Part shown: positions 1 through 10,032 of the stretch, in pieces
How positions within the stretch are numbered: the stretch's first letter is position 1
Layout: every line of letters starts with the position of its first letter
Source of the DNA: Nemertoderma westbladi
Lineage: Eukaryota; Xenacoelomorpha; Nemertodermatida; Nemertodermatidae
Assembly (NCBI GenBank): GCA_032718475.1
Contig: JAUCBJ010005331.1
Location: 1-41,302, forward strand
Length of the DNA stretch: 41,302 bases
Reading direction: 5' to 3'
The notes under the pieces: model-generated
Seen by the model: the letters and a program-made list of their open reading frames with translations, nothing else
What the model was told of the DNA's origin: nothing
The model's database searches: none
Program-made: the position numbers and the translations under genes

Positions 1-72
1 CAAAGGCTTGGGTAGCTCGATCAAAAATGGATACCATCTGGAAATCAGATCTCTCCAGGCACCTGAAGACTA

Positions 73-1239
73 CAGTCCCTATCTCATTCTAGATACCGTT
101 TCTCAAACTGGGTACCTTTTCTCTTACCTCACTCTTACTAACTCAAACCTGTCTGGTTTACTCAAACCCAACTCAAACTCGCGTAACCCCCCATTGTGCA
201 CTGCGTAGCATTCATACAACAAGCTGTCTGTGTTTAATGGCCCACTCGCTTCTGCTATACTCTGCCTACGGGTTGGATGGTCTCCTGCTGTTATAACATT
301 CCCTAAACTTGATTTGTTTGTGTGTAATTAACTCCGGTAGACAGCGAGAATTAACTTGCAGACTCAGTGACTCAATTTATTTTTAAATTTCAGAATAAAA
401 AAAATTATATGCTAAATTATTAAACTGAAGATTTATTAATTTTTTATTACATTTTCTGTTAGTATTACATCGTCAATGTTGTTGAATGTTTCTAATGTTT
501 AACTTTGATGTTTTACTAATGTTTAATTATCTATTACATCGTCAACACAATTATTCGCAATATATCCGGGTGTGGGTATCCCGGGCAAAGGGGCCAAAGG
601 AAACCTCTGTAATTATAGACAGGGCCATATTTATGAGAGGGGGGGGGGGGGGGGGGGGGGGGGGGTAGTTGTTTGGTGCGAGGTCCCCTATGTACTAATA
701 ATTCTTAATTAACCATTATATTTTTAAACTGATATGTCTTGTAAGGCACCAATTGACATGAAACAGACAACAGAGCACCAATTTCCCCCAACAATATTCC
801 CAGAATTAAAACTTTCTCTACTAACAGACCAAGCCAGTCTGGTTTAGTTAACAACATACATTTAGTAAAGCCCACAAAGGAACTGCGTGATTGACATGTC
901 TTTTATGAGACACACCCCAAGCGGCCTGCCCAGCTTACCGGCCGGCCAAGCATCAGACAGAGGCCCCTTCCCCCATGTGGTGGCGCCTCACTCAACCAGA
1001 GTAATTATCCATCCCGTACAGGAAGAGCAATGCTGAGTATGGCACAGTTGGAAGTCAACCTAACTCAAACCATGGCGCCAGACTCTAGTTTGAGTTAGAT
1101 TGAGCTGGCTGCATCTTTCTGATTTCTCAACTCTTACCCCAGTCTTACCTACTGAAATTCTCCGTTGACTATCATTAGTAAAAGGTTTGAGAAATGATAC
1201 CCAGTTTGAGAAATAATATTCAGAATGAGATAGGGACTG
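73..1239. mobile_element. Non-autonomous TIR element with TA target duplication (Tc1/mariner-like)
   Basis: The two ends are inverted copies starting CAGTCCCTATCTCATTCT (18 bp exact, then imperfect to about 45 bp: roughly 73-118 and 1193-1239). They are flanked by TA at 71-72 and 1240-1241. A TA duplication with termini starting CAGT is typical of Tc1/mariner-type elements. No transposase frame is visible, so it is probably non-autonomous and about 1.17 kb long. Further AACTCAAAC-type motifs recur near both ends. The interior holds a 27-base G run at 639-665. The superfamily call is an inference from TSD and terminus only. Confidence 0.8.
639..665 (+). repeat. Poly(G) run, 27 bases
   Basis: An uninterrupted run of G inside the 73-1239 element. 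Such runs are unstable in replication and error-prone in sequencing, so the exact length should not be trusted. Confidence 0.9.
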
Positions 1240-1719
1240 TAAGTTCTTTCGAGCCACAGTGGAAAGTGTATTTTTATACGGGGGTGAGACCTGGACACTG
1301 ACCAAATCACTTGAACAACGCATTGATGGTTGCTACACAAGACTACTAAGGGCAGCCCTAAACATCAGCTGGAGACAACACATGACAAACGCCGAGCTTT
1401 ATGGTACAATACCACCTGTATCAACCACCCTCCGTGAACGCAGATTACGATTCAGTGGGCACTGCTGGCGAAGTAAAGACGAGGTCATACCAGATCTACT
1501 TCTCTGGCAACCAACTCATGGAAAGCGTAGTCGTGGACGACCGGCCATAACATATATAGATCAACTTGAAAGGGATACTGAACTTGGGAGAAACGAAATT
1601 GCGACAACTATGGAGAATCGGGAAGCCTGGAAGGATCTCATTTCCACTGTCCGAGCTCGCTCGACCTAGTAGTAGTAGCTGATGATGACGCATATGCAAT
1701 ATTTTTCGTACTTGTAAAT

Positions 1720-2690
1720 GTTTTCATGCAATCAGAGTAAGTGCTCCATCTCTTAACAATGATGACAGTAATCTACAAAGAGATTTGAATACAATATATG
1801 ATTGGGCTGTAAATAACAATATGCATCTGCATGGTGACAAATTTGAGCATCTGCACTACAGCAACAAACCCAAATCTCATCCACACAATAGCTACACTTA
1901 TAAATAAATTCTACTGGCGACCATTTGATAATAACTTCAGATCATGCAACTAAAGATCTAGGTGTGACCATGAGTGATAATGGGCGTTTTTCATTACATA
2001 TCACAAACATTTGTAAAACCGGATCTCAGTTATGTGGCTGGATACTAAGGACATTTACAACCCGTAATGTAATCCCCATGGTTACGCTTTTTAATTCTCT
2101 CGTCCGTCCAAGACTCGAATATTGCTGCCAGTTGTGGAACCCAGCTACTGTAGCTGATATCCAAAAAATTGAAAATGTACAACGGGCCTACACCCGCCGC
2201 ATATTTGGAATGAAGGATATAAATTATTGGGAACGCTTGAAAATGTTACGGTTATATTCGCTCGAGCGGAGGAGAGAAAGGTATATAATGATATATACAT
2301 GGAAAATTATCGAAAATAGAGTTCCAAATATTTCAGATTTAACCTATAAAATTAAATCTACAAAAAACATCCGCAGAGGTCGACTTTGTACCATACCGTC
2401 CCTTGCAAGTAAGGCTACATGTCGCGTCTCCTCTCTTACAGACAACAGTTTTTGTGTTATTGGACCTAAATTATTTAACACCATCCCAAAACATATAAGA
2501 GACTTGACAGGCTGCGCACTGGAGACTTTTAAAAAGCATCTTGATGCATATCTTTTCACCGTCCCAGATTGTCCCGGCTCGCCTGGATACACTGACTCGA
2601 GACCTATCCAGTCAAACTCCCTAACTAAGGTACAAGTATTAAAATAAATTAAATGGACTACATTTCTTTCATTGCATTGTCCATTTAAAC
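1720..2690 (+). mobile_element. CR1-like LINE, 3' fragment (frameshifted)
   Basis: From about 1733 a frame reads RVSAPSLNNDDSNLQRDL, the region following the catalytic YADD of CR1/Jockey-type reverse transcriptases. It hits a stop after TYK near 1906 and a frameshift. A second frame then runs to TAA at 2645-2647 and carries KDLGVTMSDNGRF, LFNSLVRPRLEYCCQLWNP, KIENVQRAYTRRIFGM and YWERLKMLRLYSLERRRERY, the usual C-terminal region of this LINE group. No initiator codon is expected, because the fragment is 5'-truncated. It abuts the 3' tail of the RTE-like LINE, so one may have inserted into the other. Exact ends are not defined. Confidence 0.85.
2649..2688 (+). other. Hairpin just after the CR1-like stop codon
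   Basis: TTAAATGGAC (2649-2658) pairs perfectly with GTCCATTTAA (2679-2688) around a 20-base loop, directly behind the LINE ORF. Structured 3' UTRs serve as reverse-transcriptase recognition sites in some LINEs, so that role is possible here but is inferred. Confidence 0.5.
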
Positions 2691-2886
2691 AGAAGAATTA
2701 GCCAGTTTTTGCACAATTTGTATACAATGTATATTTTTACTATAATGTTTTATTTTTTTCTCATTATTAGTTATGTGCATTTTGTGCCTTATTTGCGTAA
2801 TTTTTACAACTGTAGGCCCGTACTTAATTATTTGATATACTGCAGTTTTTAGGTTTATGTTCTTAATTTGGTGTGCTCTACGAGTT
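2691..2886. other. No gene seen; AT-rich spacer
   Basis: Probably the remainder of the LINE 3' UTR followed by unique AT-rich sequence. I see no repeat or coding signal. Confidence 0.4.
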
Positions 2887-3279
2887 CTACCGTGTGAATT
2901 TTAAATCACTAAATATATATACAAGAATACAAGAATCATTATGATATCTTCCTTTCACTGCATGTAAATCGAATTGTGCCGAGTTTATTCGAAGCTCTAC
3001 CTCTAACCCCCAGTTATCATTCCGCTGATTACATACTTTTAAAATGTTTTCTTTAATTTTCATTGACTGAACCAAATGATATTTACGCCATCTTTCTGGA
3101 TGTTTCTTATCTTTCTCCATCACGCAAACAAATCCGCATAAAAAGCACATCATTATCAAATTCAAATTGTGTGTTTTGGGTCCTTGTTCTTCTTTTACCA
3201 TTATACTGTAGTTACAACTATCTGCGTCTCCGCTACCATTATATTTACTACAACTATCAAAGTCTGCCGTCCTTTTCAT
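2887..3279 (-). CDS. Uncharacterised protein, putative zinc-binding N-terminal exon
   Basis: An open frame of 130 codons with an ATG at 3279. It carries CFLCG (Cys45, Cys48), then KDKKHPERWRKYH (57-68), ILKVCNQRNDNWG (79-91), and SAQFDLHAVKGRYHNDSC ending at Cys117. A CxxC pair, a conserved HPERWR segment and a late RYH..C look like a zinc-binding module. From memory, similar segments open a family of large, repetitive, uncharacterised invertebrate proteins, but I cannot confirm this. The last dozen residues (ILVYIFSDLKFTR) look unlike the rest and may be intron read-through after a donor site near 2925. No matching downstream exon was found within the window. Confidence 0.45.
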   Translation of the reverse strand: MKRTADFDSCSKYNGSGDADSCNYSIMVKEEQGPKTHNLNLIMMCFLCGFVCVMEKDKKHPERWRKYHLVQSMKIKENILKVCNQRNDNWGLEVELRINSAQFDLHAVKGRYHNDSCILVYIFSDLKFTR

Positions 3280-3476
3280 ATTTCTGAACGAGCAGCCTAA
3301 AATGGCCTCAATTGCTCACATTATTGTCACGTTTTTCTCATCAGGTGCAACAAATTTGCTAGCTATTGTGCTACTGTGCCATGGGTAGCCATATATTACT
3401 ACATTTTAACATGGTATAGCCTACCGTCTCTTAATTATACTTGATATATAGACTTTGGTGGGCACCACTATAGCTA
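3280..3476. other. No feature seen
   Basis: Intergenic sequence between the putative zinc-binding exon and the inverted-repeat cluster. No coding, repeat or RNA signal was recognised. Confidence 0.4.
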
Positions 3477-4673
3477 TGTGTACCCATAAACGAGTTTTTG
3501 CTTCTATAGCTAGTTTATGGGGCACTAGTGTGTTATAGGTACACCCCCCCTCAATTTTTTTTTACTAGCTAGTTTTTGCTATTTCTTTTTATGAACATGT
3601 TCTAGAACATGTTAGCTATTAAAAAAAATATTTATATATGTTCTAGAAAAAATACTTTTTGTTCTAGAACAATATAAAAAAAAAATTAATGTACTATTTT
3701 TATTTTTTAGTAATGTTCTAGAAAAACTACTAAACTACAAAAAAAAAGTTCTAGAACAAATAGTTTTTGTTTTAGAACAGTTCAAACAAGTTTTTTTTTC
3801 AAACAAGTAGAACAGTTTTTTTTAATTTTATTAAGAAATTGTTTCCGATAATTTTTAATCGTTGCTGGCAAGATGGGTTTGGGGGGTGTTAGCTAGTAGT
3901 TTTTAATAGCTAATTAAAATTAAAAAATTAACTGTATTGAGGTCATTATATTCGGAAATTAATGATATGCTTAGAATACTTATTCTGTATAATATATTTA
4001 TTATTTAGCAGACAGCGGGTAATATTTTCTGATCAAGTCCAACAGAGCAGAAAATGGGGTTTCTTTGTGGAGAAGCTTCCAACGAAACTCAGCTAGTTTT
4101 TGGGCAAAAGTCAAATCTTAGCTGTTAGAAATTCAAATATTCTAGAAAATTCAATTTCCTTGACATCAAATAAAATAACTAACAAAAAATAAAATTTGTA
4201 AGGTTTTTTAAAACTTGTTCTAGAACAAAAAATATTTGTTCTAGAACATATTATTATTTTCTTTCAAATGTATCTCATGTTCTAGAACATTTCATAAAAA
4301 GAAATAGCAAAAACTAGCTCGTGAAAATTTTTTTTTGAGGGGCGGGGGGGGGGGCGGTGTACCTATAACACACTAGTACCGTTTTAGGTACTTTTTATTT
4401 TAGAAATATTCTATGCGATTTTAGCTATTGTTATGTAAAAAAATGATGTTCTAGAACACATATTTTTTGTTTTAGAACATGTTGTTTAAATTGACTATTT
4501 TTATTAGAAATTATTTGTTATGTGTAATAAATTGTTTAATTACCTATAAACATTAAACGCTACCGATTTCAATGCTAGCTAGCGATTTTGCAAGTTAGCT
4601 ACCGGTATTATTTTTTGAAAAAGCAACTTCAAGAACTAGCTACTACAAAAAAAATAGCGTTTATGGGTACACA
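3477..4673. mobile_element. Outer inverted-repeat element enclosing a second one
   Basis: TGTGTACCCATAAACG at 3477-3492 is exactly inverted at 4658-4673. The arms continue imperfectly through TAGCTAGTT-type sequence. It encloses the 3524-4377 element. The arrangement suggests either one element inside another of the same terminal type, or one fold-back element with layered ends. No ORF or clear target duplication is visible. Confidence 0.55.
3524..4377. mobile_element. Short non-autonomous TIR (fold-back) element, 854 bp
   Basis: The ends begin ACTAGTGTGTTATAGGTACA and are exactly inverted over 22 bases. They stay similar for about 95 bp, through a C/G run, a T/A run and a stretch around AGCTAGTTTTTGCTATTTC. 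The interior is very AT-rich, has no coding frame, and contains many GTTCTAGAAC palindromes. A partly matching end occurs at 40503-40530, so this is a dispersed family. Confidence 0.65.
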
Positions 4674-4740
4674 TTCTATCTAATATTTTTTTACTGGCTA
4701 TTTTTAAGCAGTTTTTTTTGCATATGACAATGTTCTAGAA
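3594..4740. repeat. Cluster of GTTCTAGAAC palindromes
   Basis: The 10-bp palindrome or its TTCTAGAA core recurs at about 3600, 3640, 3660, 3716, 3749, 4140, 4217, 4237, 4279, 4449 and 4731, with TTCTAGAA-like relatives near 5121 and 5322. TTCnnGAA is also the core of a heat-shock element, but these copies are spaced irregularly and lie in transposon-like DNA. Confidence 0.7.
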
Positions 4741-4810
4741 CATATCCCGCGGCAAAAAAATATATTAATTTTTTTATGGTATCTAGTATTTTTTGTCCAG
4801 CTAGATAATG

Positions 4811-4910
4811 TGTTTGGTACACACCAATTTCAATTTTTTGGCAAAAATTGTTAATCAAAAAAAATTAATGAATGAATGAATTTCGCAGCTATAGGTGTGT
4901 ACCAAACGCA
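4811..4910. mobile_element. Miniature inverted-repeat element, about 100 bp
   Basis: GTTTGGTACACACC near 4812-4826 is inverted at about 4894-4909 (GGTGTGTACCAAACG). It shares termini with the 304-bp element next to it but has almost no interior. Its target duplication is unclear. Confidence 0.5.
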
Positions 4911-4929
4911 AAAGTGACTCACTTTAGTA

Positions 4930-5233
4930 TTGCGTTTGGTACACACCAATTTATTAAGAAAAAAGACAATTTTGGGTATTTTTTATAAGAATGTAGAAAA
5001 TTTAAGGAAAAGAAAAACATCAATTGTAATTGGATAAATATAAAAAAAATTAACTAATTAAGAGAAAGTTGCATATAAAAGAATAATAAATTATTAATAA
5101 ATAAATATTCTAAAATAATATTCTAGAATAAAAAATAATCGAGTATCTAAGCTACAATTAACTATAATAAATAGTACAATGTGATAAAAATTAAACTTTG
5201 AAAAAAATTGAAATAGGTGTGTACCAAACGCAA
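4930..5233. mobile_element. MITE, 304 bp, TA-flanked
   Basis: The termini TTGCGTTTGGTACACACC are exactly inverted (4930-4947 and 5216-5233) and flanked by TA at 4928-4929 and 5234-5235. The interior is AT-rich and non-coding. Size, TA duplication and composition fit a Stowaway-like MITE. Confidence 0.7.
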
Positions 5234-6550
5234 TAGAGCCAGCAGGTTTTTTAAATAAAATTTACTAGCTATTTTTAAGCGCAGTTTTATTTTTTTCAAA
5301 AAATAAAAGATGCAGTATGACATTCTAGAATATTTTGTTACTTGCAAAGTAAAAAACTGTCACTAAACAATAACTGGAATTGAAAAGAGTAAATTAAAAG
5401 ATGGAAGAAATCCATTCATGGAGATAATAAAGAAATAACATCAACCTACCCTGTTGATTAAATCATACTGTTTAAATATTTATATAGTTAAATATAAATA
5501 TCTTGAAACATGGTAACAATGGTTTATGTTATAAAAATGTAGTGTTATACGGAACTGTGACCCAAAGTAGTACCCAACTCAAAATTTGGTATATATAAAT
5601 ATTATTATATCGTACTTTTAAATATGGAACACAGGAACATGCAGTAAAATCCACACTCATCTACTTTGCTAAGCTACTTCTGTACTTTTTCTGTACTATC
5701 CCTTACGGTATCGATTTATGAAACGGGTACAATAAAAAGAGATGCACAGTACAGTTAAAAGGAGCTAAACTGGAAATAACAAATATAGTTACCGTAGAAA
5801 CATTACCTAAATGTTATAATCGCTGAAATTTGTAATCTTTAATAATTATGTTAACACTCAAACATGTCAGGTTAGGAAATAAATATCAGCCCAATTTCGA
5901 TTCTTAACCTTGTCTAAAGTTACAGAAAGGCCACGCTAATAAAATAAACATAATTTATCTAACTTTCCTGCATATTCTTGTAACTAATGGTATAATTAAA
6001 GGCGATTGAAATCGCAACACTAAACTTTAATGCCGTCTCCATAGCAACAGGATCTAAAAATCAGACGAAAAAGATTGTCATTATTTCGTAAATGAACTAA
6101 ATTGACTTTGTAGAAGATTTTAATCCATTATGACATGCTGTATTGCAGTTGCTATGCCTTAAAGTAGGGTTATGTGGTCCTTAGCAACTAGGTCGTTATT
6201 TCAAAATGCCCAAAGTCAAAAATGTTATAATCGCCATTTCCTCATTAAGTGGGACCTATAGAACTCAAAACATCAAAACAATTAAATCCGTCCAAAAAGT
6301 TTCGGTATACCTTTCCTTTGTGGCTGCCGGACTAGTTTGGTTATCTTACAAGTTAGAACAATGGAGAAAACTCAAGATGTGTTCTAGAAGTTTATTGATT
6401 CTAGTTATTGATTACTTTACAGCGTTAGGAGGATACCATCAGAGCGCCGATAAGTTGATATATAATGTAACTAAATATGTTTTAGTAAAGAGATACAAAC
6501 CGGTAATAGTTAGTTAGTTAAACCTAAAAGTATAAGTGGAGCTGATTGAG
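5234..6550. other. AT-rich intergenic DNA without a supported gene
   Basis: An open frame at 6206-6517 (+) encodes 103 codons, with a hydrophobic stretch around VSVYLSFVAAGLVWLSY. It has no family resemblance and no coding context, so I do not call it a gene. The 3' end of the TRIM pseudogene lies just beyond. No repeat structure was noted. Confidence 0.4.
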
Positions 6551-8311
6551 TTAGAGTTTAATATAAACCAAACAGTTACGGACAGTTTCGTAAACAAATA
6601 ATCCTTTATTGGTTCCAGCCAACCCACCGAACCCGTCTACCGGCACCGCACCCAATCGGGATACTTTACTTCCATCATCAACCAGACGATAAACACCGAC
6701 ATATTGTTTATCATCTTCTTCTAAAGGAACTAAGAGATACAATCCGTCCTTGGTACAGCCGCTTCACTCCCCCGATAGGGACGGATTTACCGCAATCTAG
6801 AACGGATCGCGTTCTATCCAATACGAGGGTAACGTTGGGGCTGGAGCCGCGAACGTTATAGTGGCAGACGGATATCTTCCGTTCGTTGGGTTGGAATAGA
6901 AAGGCGGTTAATGGGCCGTTGTCGCCGAACCCAACCGGTACCAAGAAGTCTCCCGGGTTGATCGACACGGGAAATCCAACTAATCGAACAATCGTTTGTG
7001 TCAAATCGAATTATGTAATTATATTCAGTAATTACATTTACATAACGATCCCAAGCCCATGACAACCCAGTTATAGACCCTAGAGGTCTACCGAGGTGTC
7101 TCTCGTTACCCAGACAACGATGTCGGACTTTCTCTCCAACCGCCTTTGTATCTATAAGAAACAGACAAACATCCGTCGCGGCGATCCAGATTGTATCGCT
7201 GCGACTCTCCAAGAATAGAATCGGTTTCTTTGCGGCGTTGCAGTCGCTTTTTACCCCAACTGGTTCTCCACGTAGAGATAAAGAATCGTCGTCGTTGACG
7301 TTATAGAAACAGATCCTGCTGGTTACGGAGTCGGTTATCCCCAGGATCCCCCCGCCACCACCAATCTGGCCGACTTTACCGATTCCCATTCTCCGACAAT
7401 CGATCCGACAAGTTTCCTTTAGAGTCGGACGTTTTAGTAAAACTTTCTCGTATTGGAGGAGATCAAATCGCCTCTCCATTTCAACCCCCACTGGATCCCC
7501 CACCTTCTTCAGTTTCCCTGAATCCTCCACTTTCTCTACCTCCACTGGATCCCCCGCCTTCACCAGACCCACTGGAACCTCTACCTCCACTGGATCACCC
7601 ACCTTCACCAGACCCACTGGATCCCCCGCCTTCACCAGACCCACTGGATCCCCCGCCTTCACCAGACCCACTGGATCCTCTACCTCCACTGGATCCCCCG
7701 CCTTCACCAGACCCACTGGATCCTCTACCTCCACTGGATCACCCTCACCCACCTTCACCAGACCCACTGGATCCCCCGCCTTCACCAGACCCACTGGATC
7801 CTCTACCTCCACTGGATCACCCACCTTCACCAGACCCACTGGATCCCCCGCCTTCACCGGACCCACTGGATCCTCTACCTCCACTGGATCCCCCGCCTTC
7901 AACAGACCCACTGGATCCTCTACCTCCACTGGATCACCCACCTTCACCAGACCCACTGGATCCCTCGCCTTCACAAGACCCACTGGATCCCCCGCCTTCA
8001 CCAAACCCACTGGATCCTCTACCTTTTCCACCTCCACTGGATCCCCCACCTTCCCCAGCCCCCCTGGATCCCCCACCTTCTCCATCTCATCTGGATCCCT
8101 CCCCTTCTCTCCTAAATCCCCTTTATTTACGACACAAACACGACCGATAAACCCTCCCAACCCCTTTGGTAACTCGACTGGAACGAAACGTACTTCCGGC
8201 ACTGCAACAAGTTCAACCTCAGAGATCCGCTGCTCGATTTCTTTGTATTTCTTTAGGATCTTCTTGGCTTCCGGTATTTCTTTGATCAACTCGGAATTCT
8301 TTATCTTCTTA
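6551..8311 (-). pseudogene. TRIM pseudogene, 3' half: coiled coil, repeat linker, propeller-like C terminus
   Basis: Opens with the rest of the coiled coil (KKIKNSELIKEIPEAKK, KKYKEIEQRISEVE). A long tandem linker follows, then ERRFDLLQYEKVLLKRPT and sheet-like repeats such as GILGITDSVTSRICFYNV, LFLESRSDTIWIAATD and SITGLSWAWDRYVNVITEY. I see no canonical NHL motif, so 'propeller-like' is an inference from the alternating hydrophobic pattern and the usual TRIM layout. Frame changes near 7003 (after YIIRF) and near 6750 (after VKRLY) are needed to continue into YLLVPLEEDD and the stop. Confidence 0.7.
7487..8095 (-). repeat. Coding minisatellite in the TRIM linker
   Basis: About 600 bp of near-identical units encoding DPVGLVKAG (27 bp) alternating with DPVEVE (18 bp) and variants. 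All units are multiples of three, so copy-number change preserves the frame. The linker would be acidic and extended, between coiled coil and C-terminal domain. Confidence 0.9.
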
Positions 8312-8706
8312 CAGTCAGGGAAAACATCCCCGTGGGGATATGTCAAATTTAGGCTTAATTTCTCAACCTATCCTAGTGAGGATAGATGACATATCCCCAC
8401 CAGGATAGAAGGCACATTTTCCATTTTTCCGGTTTGCGCAAAAATTGGTTGGATTGCTATGTATTTCTTCGGTATTACAATGATCAATAGGCTACAAAAA
8501 TTGTAAAATTTCACGCCCTTGTCATTGGCAAGATTTATAAGAAGATTATAGGGGTTTTAAATTCACATTGATTTCTATCCTGCTGGGGATATTATCGACA
8601 TATCCCCAGCGGGATATGTTTCACGATAAAGTTCATTCATGTTTATTTATATCCTGGTGGGGATATTTTGGACATCTCCAGTCTTGGGATATGTTTTAGA
8701 ATAATA
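8312..8706 (+). repeat. Left terminal inverted repeat of the 2.8-kb transposon
   Basis: Contains at least four palindromic blocks of the form TATCCTGCTGGGGATA or its complement (around 8327, 8369, 8575 and 8649). These are candidate transposase-binding sites. It pairs with 10738-11116 at roughly 97 percent by eye. Confidence 0.85.
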
Positions 8707-9059
8707 TACCAGTCTGCCAGTCAGCCAGTAGCTTGTTTTATGTAAGTTTTGTGGCATATCCCCAGAAGGATTGCCTCTAAGCTTACACATACCGTACAGA
8801 CACATAGATGTTAGTTGGTAGCCTTAATGCTGTAATGCCTTCTGTGCGAAAGTAATATAACAACCGGTATAATAGGTAGTCTACTTCGGTACCTGGCTGA
8901 CAGAAGGGTAGTCCTGTAGTCTGGTAGTAGTCCCTCAACAACTCAGTCTGTACAGTACACTGATACTGGTATATCTGTCTACAGTAGAGCTGTACAGTAT
9001 ATACAGTAAACATACTAAACTTCAGACAAATTGACTGATTGAACTTAATTGGATAGATG

Positions 9060-9600
9060 GATATAGATGGACAGGGGATGTTGGAGTGGGTGGAGAGGCG
9101 ATATCGGATGTAGATGGAGTGGGTGGACAGGAAGTAGATGGAGTGGGTGGACAGGGGATGTCGGAGAGAGATGGAGTTGGTGGAGAGTCGATATCGGAGG
9201 TAGATGGAGTGGGTGGACAGGCAGACAGGAGGTGTTGGAGGTAGATGGAGTGGGTGGACAGGGGATGTCGGAGATAGATGGAGTGGGTGGAGTGGCGATA
9301 TCGGAGGTAGATGGAGTGGATGGAGAGGATATGTTGGAGGTAGATGAAATGGGTGGGCAGGGGATGTCGGAGATAGAGGGAGTTAGTGGGGAGGCGATAT
9401 CGGAGGTAGATGGAGTGGATGGACAGGAGGTGTTGGACTGTTGGAGGTAGATGGAGTGGGTGGACAGGGGATGTCGGAGATAGATGGAGTGAGTGGAGAG
9501 GCGATATCGGAGGTAGATGGAGTGGATGGACAGGAGGTGCTGGGAGTAGATGAAGTGGATGGACAGATGAAGTCAGAGATAGATGGAGTAAGTGGACAAC
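9060..9600 (+). repeat. 33-bp coding minisatellite inside the transposon
   Basis: Units of 33 bp encode an 11-residue repeat of the form E-V/I-D-G-V-G/S/D-G-Q/E-x-M/I-S. The repeat changes frame twice (near 9220 and near 9435), so the array is now spread over different frames. Confidence 0.85.
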
Positions 9601-9686
9601 ACGAACTACAGCCAGATGAATCATCAGCCACTGCTAGTGCTAGCTGGCTAGAAAGAAACGGGTTTATCACCCCCAGTCATTACTGA
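9441..9686 (+). pseudogene. C-terminal part of an acidic 11-residue-repeat protein carried by the transposon
   Basis: The last intact frame of the repeat array reads through EVDGVGGQGMSEIDGVSGEA and related units. It leaves the repeat as GQHELQPDESSATASASWLE and stops at TGA 9684-9686. AATAAA follows at about 9949. Codon-like periodicity, a non-repetitive tail and a polyadenylation signal suggest a genuine gene 3' end, either the element's own cargo or a captured host fragment. The upstream frame is broken and I see no start codon I trust. Function unknown. Confidence 0.45.
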
Positions 9687-9946
9687 AGGCGAAGGGGAGT
9701 GCCCTCCACAACTTCCGTTGGCTGGTTGGAAGAAGAAGGGACAACTTAGTTCAATCGTTAGTAGGCCTACACCTTTAGTTTCAGTTTACTTTATTTTTGG
9801 GTTCTTTAATTATTATGCCTTTGGGGATAGTTGCATTATATATTTTGACACCAGTACAGATTTAATATAATATTATATATTTTAAATATAGTTACTGTAC
9901 GTTATGTTAAATGTAACATAAACAATGTTACAATCAATTCAATTTC

Positions 9947-9953
9947 AATAAAG
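9947..9953 (+). promoter_or_regulatory. Possible polyadenylation signal
   Basis: AATAAA about 260 bases after the repeat-protein stop, followed by unique sequence. It fits a 3' UTR ending here but is not proof of transcription. Confidence 0.35.
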
Positions 9954-10032
9954 GCCTCCACTCACTCGCCTACATCCAATCCAGTTAGGTCAATGAACTG
10001 AATTGGGTGCCTTTGAATTAATAAATCCTGAC

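Larger units (their letters stand above)
1..1689 (+). mobile_element. RTE-like LINE, 3' end, split by a DNA element
   Basis: The last part of a non-LTR retrotransposon reverse-transcriptase ORF. Codons from base 3 read KAWVARSKMDTIWKSDLS, and the frame resumes at 1241 with KFFRATVES and the hallmark YGGETWTLTKSLEQRIDG, then RLRFSGHCWR and KRSRGRPA. It ends at a TAG near 1669. This C-terminal pattern is the same type as the two RTE-like copies at 25794-28433 and 31503-33152. Just after the stop comes a short run of TAG and TGA triplets (1666-1689), which looks like the short-repeat 3' tail of such LINEs. The 73-1239 interruption is a TA-flanked insertion. Without it and one TA the codons ACT-AAG-TTC are continuous. 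The 5' part lies outside the window. Confidence 0.85.

Noticed and set aside
3594-4740. GTTCTAGAAC copies as true heat-shock promoters
   Set aside because: No gene start nearby, irregular spacing, location in AT-rich fold-back elements; kept only as a hypothesis in the findings.
6206-6517. 103-codon plus-strand frame with a possible membrane segment
   Set aside because: No family resemblance, no context, and such lengths arise by chance in a window this size.
9022-9624. 200-codon minus-strand frame rich in HPLHL and TPSTS
   Set aside because: Antisense of the 33-bp minisatellite. The plus strand gives the natural repeat, stop and polyadenylation signal.
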